Below, in pieces: positions 36,558-48,221 of a stretch of 64,000 bases of DNA (position 1 is its first letter; the number at the start of each line of letters is the position of its first letter). The DNA comes from Sialis fuliginosa. Taxonomy: Eukaryota > Arthropoda > Insecta > Megaloptera > Sialidae. Where the stretch lies: positions 6,386,001 through 6,450,000 of the forward strand of contig OY540821.1 of NCBI GenBank assembly GCA_961205875.1. Direction: 5' to 3'. Both the position numbers and the translations under genes were made by a program. The notes under the pieces are model-generated. The model was not told the DNA's origin. It saw nothing but the letters and a program-made list of their open reading frames with translations, and did not search any database.

Positions 36558-38608
36558 CATTAATTGATAATAAATTTAAATGTTGAGTCACTTTTTTCTG
36601 CGGTTTTATTCAGAAAAATTACTACACAATACAACCAAAAAACGCAAGTATGTTGACAAATTGACAACTACCACGAAAGATAAAAATTAAAAACAGTAAT
36701 TTATGTTCCACGGGCCATAAAGAAACAAATCACCTACATTACAGGTTGAGAACAAAGGACAAACAATAAAGATGAGTAATAAGAAAGACATGTTTTTCTC
36801 CTGTCGAGATGACATAATACAACTAGAAGTTATTGACTTCTGTAATGACATTATTACTACCTATCTGTCTAAGAAATAAATTGAAATAAATTACACCAAA
36901 TTTATAATTTTTTTAAATTGACGTTTTTCTGGTTATTATCTTCTTTCGATTAATATTTAACCTATTTCGGTATTTCTCTATAACGGACATAGACTGTAAG
37001 TGTACATACATACTGTTCTTGATTGGACAATGTATATTGCCCCTAATCGCAAAGCCGGGGTTATTTATAATTTTAGATAAAAATGTGGACTCTATTTCCG
37101 CCATAATAAAATGTTTTTAAATTACATGTCAGATAGGACTAACGACCAAACTTAGAATTAAAGAATTGGGATAAATACCCTTAAATAATTATTTTTTTTC
37201 GAAAATCCCTATATTTTTTAATATAATAATATTTAAAATAATTAATTAAATAATCATAACAATAAAGACTGATGGTAAATCTTTAATGGAATATTTCTAT
37301 ATGAAATTGTATGTATTAAAATTATTAATAACTTATACGTATTTACTAAAATAACGTCAGAAAAAATTGCACGCAAACTATTTTTAGAAACATCTAAACC
37401 TGTTGCATTTAAATATTTATATTAGGTACCTATATACTTTTACATCATATATCTAGAATATGTAATAAACTTACAACAAAAATGTAAAAATTATTTAGAT
37501 AATTTATAACTGATAAGAATTATCAAGTCATTTGAATCAAATATTTTTTTAATATACTTTTAATTTGTTATTAAACTTTTTATCTACATAAAAATACTCG
37601 AGGTATAATCTCTTGAAATAATAAAAATAAAACAAAGAATAATTAAAAATAAATAAACCACATATTTGACAAAATTTGATAGTCACCAATCATTTAAGTG
37701 CCAAATAACATTGAGAGAGATAGAAAGAACAAGTTTATTTATAGATTTTAAAAATCAACATCTATCAAAATATTTATAATTATTATATTAGGTCCATCAT
37801 AACACTTACCTTAAGAAGTAAAAAACAGGCAGATAAAAAAACAACAACAATAAGTAAAAAAACGTAACAATTGAAGTTTTAAAACCAACAATCAATTACC
37901 ACCATAATATTATCAATTTAGCTATATTTTGACGTTTCTCTTTATATGCATTTTTCTCTCACTGTATTTGTTATTATTTTACGCGTAATTCTTTATTAAT
38001 TAATTATATAAGTTGTTTAAAATATTTAAATATTTAAGAGTAAATAGTAAATAATAAACAAATATTAAAAAACACTAGGTTCAAAACACACACGAAAATT
38101 CATTTTAAAACTGAGTAAGCAACTGATACCAACATGTGAGAATATGTAACCATAGAGTTATAGTTACCAAATAATTATACTAAACTTTTTGACCTATAAA
38201 TAAACATTTTTTTATATTTATCATATTTAGAACTTTATGAGAATGTATTTGATTATCACGTTTATGTAGTTCAATGTTTCGTTATATGTTACTGTGGACA
38301 AATTTCATTTTTTGTAAGAATTAAAGTTATATTTTAGTTAATTTAATACCCCCTTAACGAAACCTAGAAATTAATATAAAACCGTCGTGCCACTATAAGG
38401 ATGTGGGGGTGAGAACTCTATCCCCGACAAAATAAAATTCCCCCTCCCACCGTATCTCTAAATAGCATAATTGTATAAATAAAAATTCATAATTTATTTT
38501 GAATCACTCAAGATTTTGTATACACCCCCCCCCCACTCCAGAGTTTCTTCTTTCTAGTTTCAACATTAATTAAGTCTTGGATAATATCTCAGAGTTGATG
38601 ATTAATTA
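36558..38608. other. AT-rich spacer with a Tigger-like scrap
   Basis: CTATAACGGACATAGACTGT near 36978 and CCCCTAATCGCAAAGCCGG near 37040 look like pieces of pogo-type elements. The rest is AT-rich with no exon. Confidence 0.35.
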
Positions 38609-38820
38609 ATGTCCGGTATTATAAAGGAGCTAGCAAAATTTGCTAGCCACTTTCAAATGAGGTTTCTAACCTATATGACAGTTCTCCTTTAGTTTCATGA
38701 AATGTTTGACAATTTTCGCGCACGCGTGGTATGTAAACACCAACAGTATTAAAACAGTGGCGATATTATGAAAATTATTTTGTACGGTCAGAGTCGCCAA
38801 CTGTGTTACAATATGTTGAT
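38609..38820. mobile_element. Truncated Harbinger-like MITE of the TGTCCGG family
   Basis: It starts TGTCCGGTATTATAAAGGAG after TAA. The remainder matches the reverse orientation of the 31682 copy up to ACTGTGTTACAATATGTTGA, where the 38821 repeat begins. Confidence 0.65.
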
Positions 38821-39588
38821 TCATAGGCATGTTCTTTGGCCAGGTTATAGGCTATATTTTGTTACGTTAGGTAACATAACAACTAAGCAGTGACGATAAT
38901 AGTAAATCAAGTCGGAAAAAATTTCGCCGTCGGCGCGTTGTTTTGCAATACACTGCCTAAACCGTTAAATATTGAACAAAATAATGTGTTAAAGAATTGT
39001 GTAGAATCAAAAGATCTACAATAAAGTCAGCGACACCAGATGTCTAACTTTTATATTTAAGCCACAATGACTGCTTTTATGTTACAAAGAAAATTTAAAA
39101 TATTTGGGTTTTGTTTACGTGGACTTATGACCTGCAAAACATTAATCCTTATCGAAATAACTTATTTCATCATCATAAGTACTTAATGTAGATACAATTT
39201 ACCCTTTACAGCATCCAATTTGATCGTATAGTTTAGAAAATATCGAAATATACATACGGGAACATATTATTCGCGCGATGGCAATCCGTGTCGCGGCGTG
39301 CGACGAGGGAGCGTGCCAACTAGACGCAGAGCAGAGGGAACAGGCTGGTATTTTTTCGATTGTCAATTGTTTATTTTGTTTTCAATAATTAACTTTTAAA
39401 TTTAAATAGAACAAAAATTATTTTTACTATTTGTTCTGATTCGTTTTTGTTAGGTAGGTAATTTAAGTGTTGTTTGGTTTTTATTACAATAATAACTAAT
39501 CGTGTTTGTAATTAATTCAACTATATATTTTTAAAATCATAAATAATAATTCCGTAGTCCACGAGAGCGAAGCCGCGGGTACAGCTAG
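38821..39588 (+). repeat. Helitron-like or LINE-derived repeat, direct copy
   Basis: It starts TCATAGGCATGTTCTTTGGC and ends GCCGCGGGTACAGCTAG followed by T. It matches 8215-8937 inverted, and 25530-25796 in part. It ends 212 bp upstream of the signal-peptide ATG. Confidence 0.5.
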
Positions 39589-39800
39589 TTACTACATAAA
39601 ATCAAATTTGATGCCCACTTGTGTGTGGCGTTCTAATTAATAAATTTAACAATAAACAAAAATATATAACAAAATTAATTACATCAGGTTCAAGGGAAAC
39701 AAATCCAATTATTTCTGTACTGATACATTGCTGAAGTGAACCTTGCAAACTATGTTCATAATTAATTTTAATTAGCATAATTTAATATTCGTTGGACATT

Positions 39801-39858
39801 ATGCGCTGGTTATACAGCGTGATTCTTTTAATTGCTGCTGCTACGAATGCAATGGAAG
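39801..39858 (+). CDS. First coding exon: signal peptide of a secreted or membrane protein
   Basis: ATG at 39801 opens MRWLYSVILLIAAATNAME: a short polar start, a hydrophobic core (VILLIAAA) and a small-residue cleavage region (ATNA), the layout of a eukaryotic signal peptide. The exon ends in a near-consensus donor, GAAG|GTAAGA, leaving one base (phase 1), and 40651-40725 continues in the same phase. The codons are not AT-biased like the surroundings. A Helitron-like repeat ends about 210 bp upstream (39588), so the promoter lies between it and the ATG or inside it. I do not recognise the protein, and two short exons are not enough to name a domain. Confidence 0.5.
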
Positions 39859-40019
39859 GTAAGAAAACATTACATTTGCACTATTATAGTCTATATTTAC
39901 TACAATTCACACGTCTTATTATTACGATTAATTTATTTGAGTAAATATCATAATTGAATTTTTTATAAAAATTATTGAATTTCGTTTTTGAGGAAAATTA
40001 CTTCAATCGAACATTTTAA

Positions 40020-40143
40020 TGAACCAGCTGTTACTCGCGACTTCGTCTAACAATAAGTGGAATTTGTATTTTTTTTTATCTTTACAATTTTTCGGGATAC
40101 AAAGTAGCCTATGTCCTTCCTCAGGATTTAAGTCTTAAACAAG
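40020..40143 (+). repeat. RTE-like fragment in the signal-peptide gene intron
   Basis: CAGCTGTTACTCGCGACTTC then TCGGGATACAAAGTAGCCTA and TGTCCTTCCTCAGGAT match the 5' part of the tails above; the rest is lost. Confidence 0.4.
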
Positions 40144-40164
40144 AAAAGATATAGGACTAATAAC

Positions 40165-40443
40165 TAGAGATTAGAAAAATAGTTGTTATTTTCAATGAAA
40201 TAGTTACTAGTTGAATTTTTTTTCGGAAAATAGTTGGTAAATAGTTTTTTTACGATTTAATAATAATTAGTGCAAACGAAGCAGTAAAAAGTGTCGCAAA
40301 TAGTTTTAAAATAGTTGGAAAGGTAGTTGCAAATAGTTGATTTTAAATTGTGTTCAATCAAACCAATTTTCTGAAAACGGTGGAGATATGTAATAAAAAT
40401 GCATTTTTACACAATAGTTGAAAAACTATTTTTCCAATCTCTA
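40165..40443. mobile_element. TAGAGATTGG hAT-like MITE, copy 2, duplication CTAATAAC
   Basis: Inverted ends TAGAGATTAGAAAAATAGTT and AACTATTTTTCCAATCTCTA. The 8-bp flanks CTAATAAC at 40157-40164 and 40444-40451 are identical. It sits in the intron of the signal-peptide gene. Confidence 0.82.
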
Positions 40444-40650
40444 CTAATAACACATTACCTAGCGTTGTTACCATATCGCTCCACGAGTCATGAATTATAA
40501 AATTAATTAATAATAAATGTTTTATATTGTCGTAGAAAGTATTTTAGTGATAATTGATTAACAGAGAAACGTCTATTTGGAACTATCATCTCTCATACAT
40601 ACCAAATTTAATTGTAATTTAAAGCATATTTGCATATTATAAATTTTCAG

Positions 40651-40725
40651 CTGACGACTCTGGGATAATATGCATGGAAAAGACGAAAGTGACATTTAAG
40701 AAAAGATGGCCGCCGTCAAATTTTG
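40651..40725 (+). CDS. Second coding exon of the signal-peptide gene
   Basis: The acceptor is ataaattttcAG before 40651 and the donor is TTTTG|GTAACA at 40725. The first two bases complete the codon left by the signal-peptide exon (G+CT, Ala), and the exon again ends in phase 1. It encodes ADDSGIICMEKTKVTF followed by KKRWPPSNFG, a hydrophilic segment with one cysteine, plausible as the start of a mature extracellular domain. An intron of 792 bp separates it from exon 1; that intron contains an RTE-like tail and a complete hAT-like MITE with a perfect target duplication. No convincing third exon was found between 40.7 and 48 kb. An acceptor at 42505 leads into a 97-codon AT-rich frame that I do not trust. 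Confidence 0.45.
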
Positions 40726-40866
40726 GTAACATTTTAATATACGGACTAGCATTGGTTGTTATGTATCGATAGTCTTTCCTAATCTAAGGTTTAAGCTTTC
40801 ATCAAGAAATAGTTACTTTCGCATGTATAATATTATTATGGATTTGTTTAAGTCTAAAGTTTAGAC

Positions 40867-41046
40867 CAGGGGTCGGTAAATTTTTGTGACAGAAGAGCCA
40901 AATTGGTCCCTTAGATCGATTAAAAAAAATTGAGAACAATAAATATATTTTTTTAATAATTTGATAATTACATTTTTTTTTTATTTTCACTTTCAATTTT
41001 AATTTTTCAGTGCCGCACATACATTGCAGTTTGCCAACTACTACTG
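40867..41046. mobile_element. hAT-like MITE remnant (CAGGGGTCGG end)
   Basis: CAGGGGTCGGTAAATTTTTG at the left; CAGTTTGCCAACTACTACTG at the right is a decayed complement. The flanks GTTTAGAC and GTCTAGAG are partly alike. GTCTAGA is repeated just to the right. Confidence 0.5.
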
Positions 41047-41829
41047 GTCTAGAGTCTAGAGTCTAGACCAAAATCTAACCAAACACAAAAAAGATATGCC
41101 ATATCTTGGGAAACAAAAAAGTTATCATCAATTTTCTGAGGAGCTTGAAATTGGCTAAAACCTAATAAAAACTGTTATAAAAGCGGAAAAATGAATAAAA
41201 CACATTGAGTTATGAAAAATTAGTCAATATTATTGGTTTATTCAACACTTTCATCTGATTTTACATTTAAATCAGTCACAATGAACGCAAGTGTAGAAAC
41301 TATTACGCACAGAAAACAGAAAATTCAGCTAAAAAAACATTCAAAATCATTTACATGTATTCCAATGGCAATTTTCAATAATAAAAATGACGTTTCAATA
41401 CTTTACGAAGAAAAAAAAGTGCGTTCCCCACTGTTGGAAAAGGACGCCATTTTGAAATTACCAAAAAATAAAAATTCCATTCACTATTTTCACAAATCAT
41501 TTTTATTACAATGAAAAACTATAAAAAGGGAATCGAATGCTGTATAAACCTTTATTTTTCGATGAAAAAACACTTTAAAAAATCTTGAAAAAGTTTTTAG
41601 AAAAAAATATTTACGCTATGTTTGGCACAACTCAACAAATGCGTCATCTTACTCCGAAACTATCCAGAAAGTGAAAGAGCAATTGACGTTGCCTGTCAAA
41701 GTCAAAAGTTTGGTGTTACCCCTCAACAGAAAAAAAATATCGCCATTTCCCACTGTTGGAGCAATTCCCCTACCTTTTCTGAAATCATTGAAGAGAATCC
41801 AACTAGTGACGTTTTAGTAAAACACCGAG

Positions 41830-41915
41830 TAGAATATTATGGATGGAGAGGCAGCATGGTTGAGTCATGCATCTGATGTTTGGTCGGAGCTCTCGCCCAA
41901 CTGAGCCGGTTCGGT
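41830..41915 (-). pseudogene. tRNA-like / SINE-like fragment
   Basis: The minus strand reads GGCTCAGTTGGGCGAGAGCT, an exact fit to the RNA polymerase III A box (41897-41907), and about 40 bases later GACTCAACC, a poor B box. There is no full cloverleaf, so this is a tRNA-derived fragment at best. Confidence 0.22.
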
Positions 41916-42911
41916 TTTTGTTGCGGTATAAAAAGTATGAAAGCGACACAATTTCAATTATTCTTACATCGGCACGTAATGGACACACAAGCCAAAATAA
42001 TCTTGGACCGTTTGTTTAAAATCAAGCGCGTAACCGTCAATTTATTGCAGGGTAATTTCAAATATGGTGCAAAAAAATCCAGTTTTTATCGATTAGAAAA
42101 ATATTCGTTTTGGTTTAAAATCCGAAATAAAAAATTAAATAAATGTCTGTTCTGCAAACTGAAAAGATTGTTTCTTGTGTATGCCCGGTGAAAAATTACT
42201 ATATGTCATTTTAATCTGACTTCCGGTTTTACCGGAAATAGATCATTTTTTTATTTTTAAATACAAATCGTTACATGTGTTGTTACAAATTGGTAATTTA
42301 GTAGCGTATTGGATCCGGTGTTACACAAAATCATAGAATCTACACAATTTTTGTTATGGTAGCAATTATTTGGTAGCAATTTAAATATTGACGTTTTCCA
42401 TTTATTTTTTATTTTTTCCTTCTTATTCTGGGGTCACATGAACAGCTAGGATCGAGGTGCCTAGCCGGCCCTGATTATATTAAAATAGAATTTCCTATTT
42501 TACAGAAAAATTGCGGTTACATAATTTAATTTATTGTGAAAAAATCACTCAACCGAAATTAAAATTAATTTTTTTGTTAAATCAGATAAATATTATTAAA
42601 AAAGTAAAACATCTATATATTTTAGTATTTTTAAAAACATTTACAAAACAATTGCAAAGCTTCACTTGCTTTGTAGATCAAGATAGCTTTTTTTTCAGTT
42701 GGCACAGTTACCTTTGCAAAAGTAAACGATTTAAAAAAACACATTCTTTGCAAAACGAAATTAGATTCAAACTAAATAAATATTTTGCAAACAGAAAATA
42801 ACACAAAAAGTACCTATATCTTATTAATTAAGTAATATTTTTAAATTATACTTACAGTACAAACTTTCTTAAATATACTCCTTAAACATATCAAATTTAC
42901 CAGCCCCCTTA

Positions 42912-42937
42912 AATATATATATATATATATATATATT
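42912..42937. repeat. (AT)n microsatellite
   Basis: About 13 AT units. Confidence 0.9.
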
Positions 42938-42958
42938 TTTTATAATAATATACTAGTA

Positions 42959-43338
42959 GTGACGTTAAATATAAATAAAAACAACAAAAAGTAATCGCAA
43001 GCTTTCGAATTCACAGATTCATCCTCAGGCTAAAAATATAATAAATAACAATTTAATACATAATATAAAGTAAAAATATTGATGTTTCAAATTAAAAAAA
43101 TCAGAATTATACCTTATAGAAATGAAATTAAAAATGAGATAAATTATTGAGATTACGACATTTATCTAATTTTTAATTTCTTTTCAATAAGGTATAATTC
43201 TGATTTTTTAATTTGGAACATTAATATTTTTACATTATATTATTGTATTAAATTGTTATTTATTATATTTTTAGCCTGAGGATGAATCAGTGAATTCGAA
43301 AGCTTGCGATTACTTTTTCTTAAATAAATTTTGACGTT
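42959..43338. mobile_element. 380-bp palindromic MITE
   Basis: Long inverted arms: AGTAATCGCAAGCTTTCGAA with ATTCATCCTCAGGCTAAAAA at the left, and the mirror sequences at 43260-43320. GACGTTAAA at the left end and TTTTGACGTT at the right. Confidence 0.7.
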
Positions 43339-43835
43339 TAGACAAACAAGTTGTTTTTATTTTTATTTTTTACATACACTAGTATAAATTTTAATAGTGT
43401 TTCTAAAAAAAGAGTTAATTTCAAATAATTTACAATTAATTTTTGTCAAGAAAATGTTTGCATGTTGGGTAGAGTAGAGGGGAAATATACTTTAACCCTT
43501 TGGACGCGAAAGTCTACTATAGTCCACGACTTGAAATACCACTTTTATTTTAGAAAGAAAATGTAAAAAAAATCATTCATTAAAATCCTTTACCCCATCC
43601 TTTGTTTATTCATTTTTGTATGTAAATTTTATATTTATGTAAAATAATAATTATATTAAAAAACATTTTGTTTAACTAAAACATTATTCCTCAATATATA
43701 TACTACACAAGAATATCAATGAAAAGAAAATGTAAACAAAACAAAAATTTTTCATTTTTATTTTTATTGGAAATCGTTGCGTGCAAAGGGTTAATGTCGA
43801 TATTTTAAAGAAGTTGTTCTGGAGCTAAAACTAAC

Positions 43836-44363
43836 CTAACACTATCTACGAGGTATCAAAACGTTATTAATTTGCTCGAGATTTTAGAGCAGTGATAATA
43901 AAAAACATTTTACAATGTACACTTATCACCACTGCTTTTAGATCACTGATTTTTAGTTAAATACCATGCATATAAAATAAACAATATCATTTATTGTTAG
44001 AGATTGGAAAAATAGTTGTTATTTTCAATGAAATAGTTACTAAGTAAAATTTTTTTTTCGAAAAATAGTTGGTAATTTTTTTTTACGATTTAATAATAAT
44101 TAGTGCAAACAAAGCAGTAAAAAAAATAGTTGTAAAGGTAGTTACAAATAGTTGATTTCAAATTGTGTTCAATCAAACCAGTTTTCTGAAAACGGTGGAG
44201 ATATGTAATAAAAATTACAATAAATGCATTTTTACGCAATAGTTGAAAAACTATTTTTCCAATCTCTATTTATTGCACATATCAGTGGGTTATTATTCAT
44301 TTTTAATACCCTGCAGATAGTGTTAACTTTTGCTCCAGAGCAAATTCTTTATAATACCTGACA
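43836..44363. mobile_element. Older Harbinger-like MITE interrupted by a hAT-like MITE
   Basis: The right end TTCTTTATAATACCTGACA followed by TAA matches the TGTCCGG family terminus. The left part (TTTTAGAGCAGTGATAATAA and onward) matches the interior seen at 58265-58350 and 2588-2680. The hAT-like MITE splits it at 43998-44268. The left end is uncertain. Confidence 0.5.
43998..44268. mobile_element. TAGAGATTGG hAT-like MITE, copy 3, nested in a Harbinger-like MITE
   Basis: Ends TAGAGATTGGAAAAATAGTT and AACTATTTTTCCAATCTCTA are perfect inverted repeats. The flanks TTTATTGT and TTTATTGC differ at one base. It interrupts a TGTCCGG-family element (about 43836-44363). Confidence 0.78.
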
Positions 44364-44364
44364 T

Positions 44365-46667
44365 AAAAAAGGTCTTCAGGTCTCTACGTTTACAGACGTT
44401 GTACTGTAATTAAATATAGATAAATATTAATAATAATTAATAAGTTAAGAACAACAAATTAATATTTTTTCTTAAGATTGTTAATTCTAATGAACATATA
44501 AAAATAAAATAAAATTAAAATATGAATATGCATACCAATTTTTTATTAAATATCTACAAATCTAGGCGGGGAACTGTTTTTAACTTTGAGTTAAATTTTA
44601 ATTTTTGTATTGCTGAAATAAATACACATTTAATATTTTTATTTTATATCTTTATTACTTAAATATCGCAGTAAATTGATATAACATTAAAGTATTTACA
44701 TATTTTATACATATTATAAAAATAATAATATATAATTTTTAAGTATATGAACACACAAATATATATATAATAATTAACAATGATACAATAATGACTACTG
44801 ATTACAAATAATATATATTTAACATTTATTTACCTTTTAAATTAGAAAGAGAGATGTAATGTTGTAAAAGAGCAGCCTTTTATTAACCTATAACCAAATA
44901 GTTTCTTGTTAGACCACAATTAAACCAAAATTTGCGTTTGAAGTCGTGTTTTTTCTTTTTAAATAAAAAATTTCAATGTTTTCGATTTAATAAACGTATT
45001 GTGATATTTTTTTATTTTAATAAAATTATTTATTTTATATTTAATTAAAAAACGAAACAAAAAACACAACTTAAATTGAAGCAAAATTTGCAAAGCAATT
45101 AATTATATTAGTGTTTGTTTTGTAAAAAAAAAATATTTGACGATTTGAAAAAAAAAAGTTATTAAAAACAGAAGGGGGTAAAAATAAGTAATCTTATCCC
45201 CCACTAAAATCCATTAAAAAAGGTACTCAAAGATTTTTGTAACTATAAAAATATTACGCCATGAAACATTTTTCTGTGACATTTGAAATAATCAGAAAAT
45301 ATAATATCAGAAATATAAAAAAAATCTATTATTAAAAAATTCAGTTTAAAACTAATATTAAAAATTAACCTATACAGTGTTGGACTTAGCGAGGATGTGA
45401 CCCACAGTGGAATGTTAGTTATCCCTCCCGCCCCTGAAAAGAACCCAAAAAAACTAATATAAATTTTTGAAGAGCCAACAAAGATGTATATTTTTAATTT
45501 TTCTAGTTCCCCGGGGCCCCTGAATACTTGGGGCCTAAGGTGGACTCCCCCTCCCATTTTGTAATTTAGAAAAATGTTTCACAACGTCATTAGAAAATAC
45601 ACTTGAATTTCCCATTGAATTAAAAAAAAAAATAATTACGTAAGGATAATATTTGAAATCTTATACCTCCTTCCCTTTTAAGGATTTGTAAGTATAAATT
45701 GACCCCCTCCTATCCTTACATAGTTTTTTTAAATATATTATAGTAGTAAATTGATTAAAAAAATATTGATTTAATATAAGAAAAAGCAATTATAACCAAT
45801 TGGCGTATTTTAAATTTTAGAAAACAATTTTGAACTCCCTCTAAAGCCTTACGTAATTAATGGATTAAGGAGAGAAAAAAATGCCCAATTAACAAAATAA
45901 AAATAATTTTTGTAGTATCGTCTTTTTTCTTATACGATTTATTTATTTATAACAAATGGTCTTAATTGGGCTACAAAATATTTTCAAACACTAAAATAAT
46001 TTATTTAAAAAAATCAAAAAGCAGAAGCTGTTATAAGCAAGCATTTTTGCAAAATTAATTGCATTATTGTAGCCAACAGTAACGGATGATTTATTTAAAC
46101 TATTTAAGTAATTTTTGGTACATAATTGTTTAAATATTATAATAATTCTTGTTTACTAAAAATCTTTATAAAATAAAACATATTTATTATTAAATTATTG
46201 AATAAAATATAAATAAAACTGTTTAAATCAAAAAATATTTTCTAGCAACATCAGGAACCTGATGAGCTAGAAATTAAAAAAAAAAAGTTAAATTGTATTC
46301 ATGCTTTATTAATTTCGTGCATTTTTTAAATACCATACAAATTATTTTTTTATTATTAAAAAATTAACACATATATTTACAAATTGGTAACATTAAAAAA
46401 ATAATAACAAATAATAGTAATTATGTATTTTAACTTTATAACTTCAACGATAAAATAAACTGTTAAATACATTTTTGGCACTTACATATACATTATATCA
46501 ATTGTTTTTTTTATTGTGATTAGAAAAAGGTAACAAAGAAAAATTTACATTTTTGGTATATTAAAAAAATACATTATTAGATAATATAATTCGTGCAAAT
46601 TAAATTTTTTACACATGCTTATGTTATAAATGATTTTTAAACAAATCAAATTATATTGTAGTCGATC
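44365..46667. other. AT-rich spacer
   Basis: Long A/T tracts and a C-rich MITE-like scrap near 45360-45560 (CCCGGGGCCCCTGAATAC). No gene seen. Confidence 0.4.
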
Positions 46668-47520
46668 TACAGAGTGTCCCACAGGAAGGTGTTGAAACTA
46701 ATCAGCTGTTTGTAGACCCATATTATAGGAAATTTAATGCTCTACAAAAAATATTCTATAAAATTTTCACATGTGTGTCGTTCTTGAGATATCTTGAAAA
46801 AATAAATATTTTGGGATATCACCCCTCCCCCTTACACACGATTTTGATGATTTTGAAATTTGACCGCCCTCAAGCCAGATCCAACCATCCGACCGAGTTT
46901 CAATAATATCGGTTCAGTGGTTCATTAATTATGCATGTGACAAGGATTCAGGGAACAGACGGACGGACGGACAGACACGGAACGTAAAGTGTTTGTCTTG
47001 ACGTGAAACGGAAAGATCAATTAAAAATTTTGAAATCGGAGAACATTTTTTTTGTCTCAATCTAAAACGATCACAAAGCTTCTCGTATCTTCGATATTGC
47101 GAGGAAGCAAAACAAAAATTGCGTTGAAGAGAGGAGAGTCTGCAATTTTATTTGGGCTATGTTAGAAGCAAGAACGTGCGCGTTAAAATGAATAATCTGA
47201 CTTTTACTCTCGAAAAGTGCTTCTTTTCGAAAGTAAAAAAAAGTATGGCAGTTCTTGTAGGGGGTTTCGTATTAAATACGGAAAACATAAAGTGAAATCA
47301 CACTAAAAAGGTTATAAATTATTACTTATTTAAACTTATGCGTTACGTCACTCCATTTTTGGGAATTTTACAATATTTTTCATCAATAAATTAAATTGAT
47401 GCACAAATATTTTTGTAAATTTTATTTATACCCTTTATTCAACACTATTTTTTTTCAATAACTGTATCATTTGAAAATGACAGCTGATTAACTTCAACAT
47501 CTTCCTGTGGGCACCCTGTA
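46668..47520. mobile_element. Inverted-repeat element TACAGAGTGTCCCACAGG with nested fragment
   Basis: TACAGAGTGTCCCACAGGAA at the left and TTCCTGTGGGCACCCTGTA at the right. CAGCTG follows the left end (AATCAGCTG) and mirrors CAGCTGATTAACTTCAAC at the right. A piece of the GCTTCCTCG element occupies about 46708-47106. Confidence 0.65.
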
Positions 47521-48195
47521 TAATTAATATGAACAGAATATATTTTATGTAAATATATACAATAATAACTAGCCTCATTTTTATACTTAAAACTACTTTA
47601 TGTGGTAAATAAATATTTGGAAGAAAATTGGATACAAATATAACTTTTATATTCAAGATATTAAGAAAGTTCACCATTTAAAACTTAGTTTCATAATTTT
47701 TTTACAAGAAAGGTTAAATAAGAGAAGATACACTATTTTTTTTCTTATCTTTAATAAAATATTATTTATTTTTCGTCATTTCCGGTCTAACCGGAAATGA
47801 TGTTTTTATTTTTTTTAAATGAGATACTTTATATATTTCTACATTTTTTGGGAGAGTAAATAATTTACTTAATAATAAATGAAAATCGTTTTGTATCAGT
47901 TACCTCTTCCCAAAAAATTAAAAAATATAGGTTATTTCATTTGAAAAATAAAAATTGAACACAAAATAAAAAAAATAGATTATTTCAACTAGTTGAAAAA
48001 AAAATTACTGATTCTCTTTTCATTTAACTATTCTTGTATCTCCAGTGATAAAAAAAATAGTGCCATGTTAAACTGGACACCCTGAATAAAATATACTATT
48101 TATAGAAATATTTACATGTTTGTATATTATAAATTTTTATTATGTTTGAAATAATTTATTGCATGTACGCCCATGATTAAAATGCAAAGCTTCGT

Positions 48196-48201
48196 TTTAT
48201 T
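48196..48201 (-). terminator. AATAAA polyadenylation signal of the large gene
   Basis: AATAAA on the minus strand lies 20 bases after the TAG stop of the large exon. A second AATAAA lies about 40 bases further on (about 48158-48163). Either could direct 3' end formation, which supports this exon being terminal. Confidence 0.5.
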
Positions 48202-48221
48202 TTACATATTTGAACAACAAC

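Larger units (their letters stand above)
41047..42958. other. Spacer with several chance frames
   Basis: Three plus-strand frames at 41233-42191 lack any recognisable domain, and two of them share a frame across a stop. A TTCCGGTTTTACCGGAAAT hairpin at about 42221-42239 recurs in form at 47780-47800. I call no gene. Confidence 0.35.

Noticed and set aside
36913..37104. Minus-strand 63-codon frame starting MAEIESTFLSK
   Set aside because: The sequence around it (CTATAACGGACATAG, CCCCTAATCGC) looks like a pogo-type remnant, and no splice borders fit.
41233..42191. A possible three-part pseudogene on the plus strand
   Set aside because: The three frames have no recognisable domain, two are joined across a stop, and one overlaps a tRNA-like fragment.
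42506..42801. Third exon of the plus-strand signal-peptide gene after the acceptor at 42505
   Set aside because: The phase fits, but the frame is Lys/Asn/Phe-rich AT sequence with no donor or domain.
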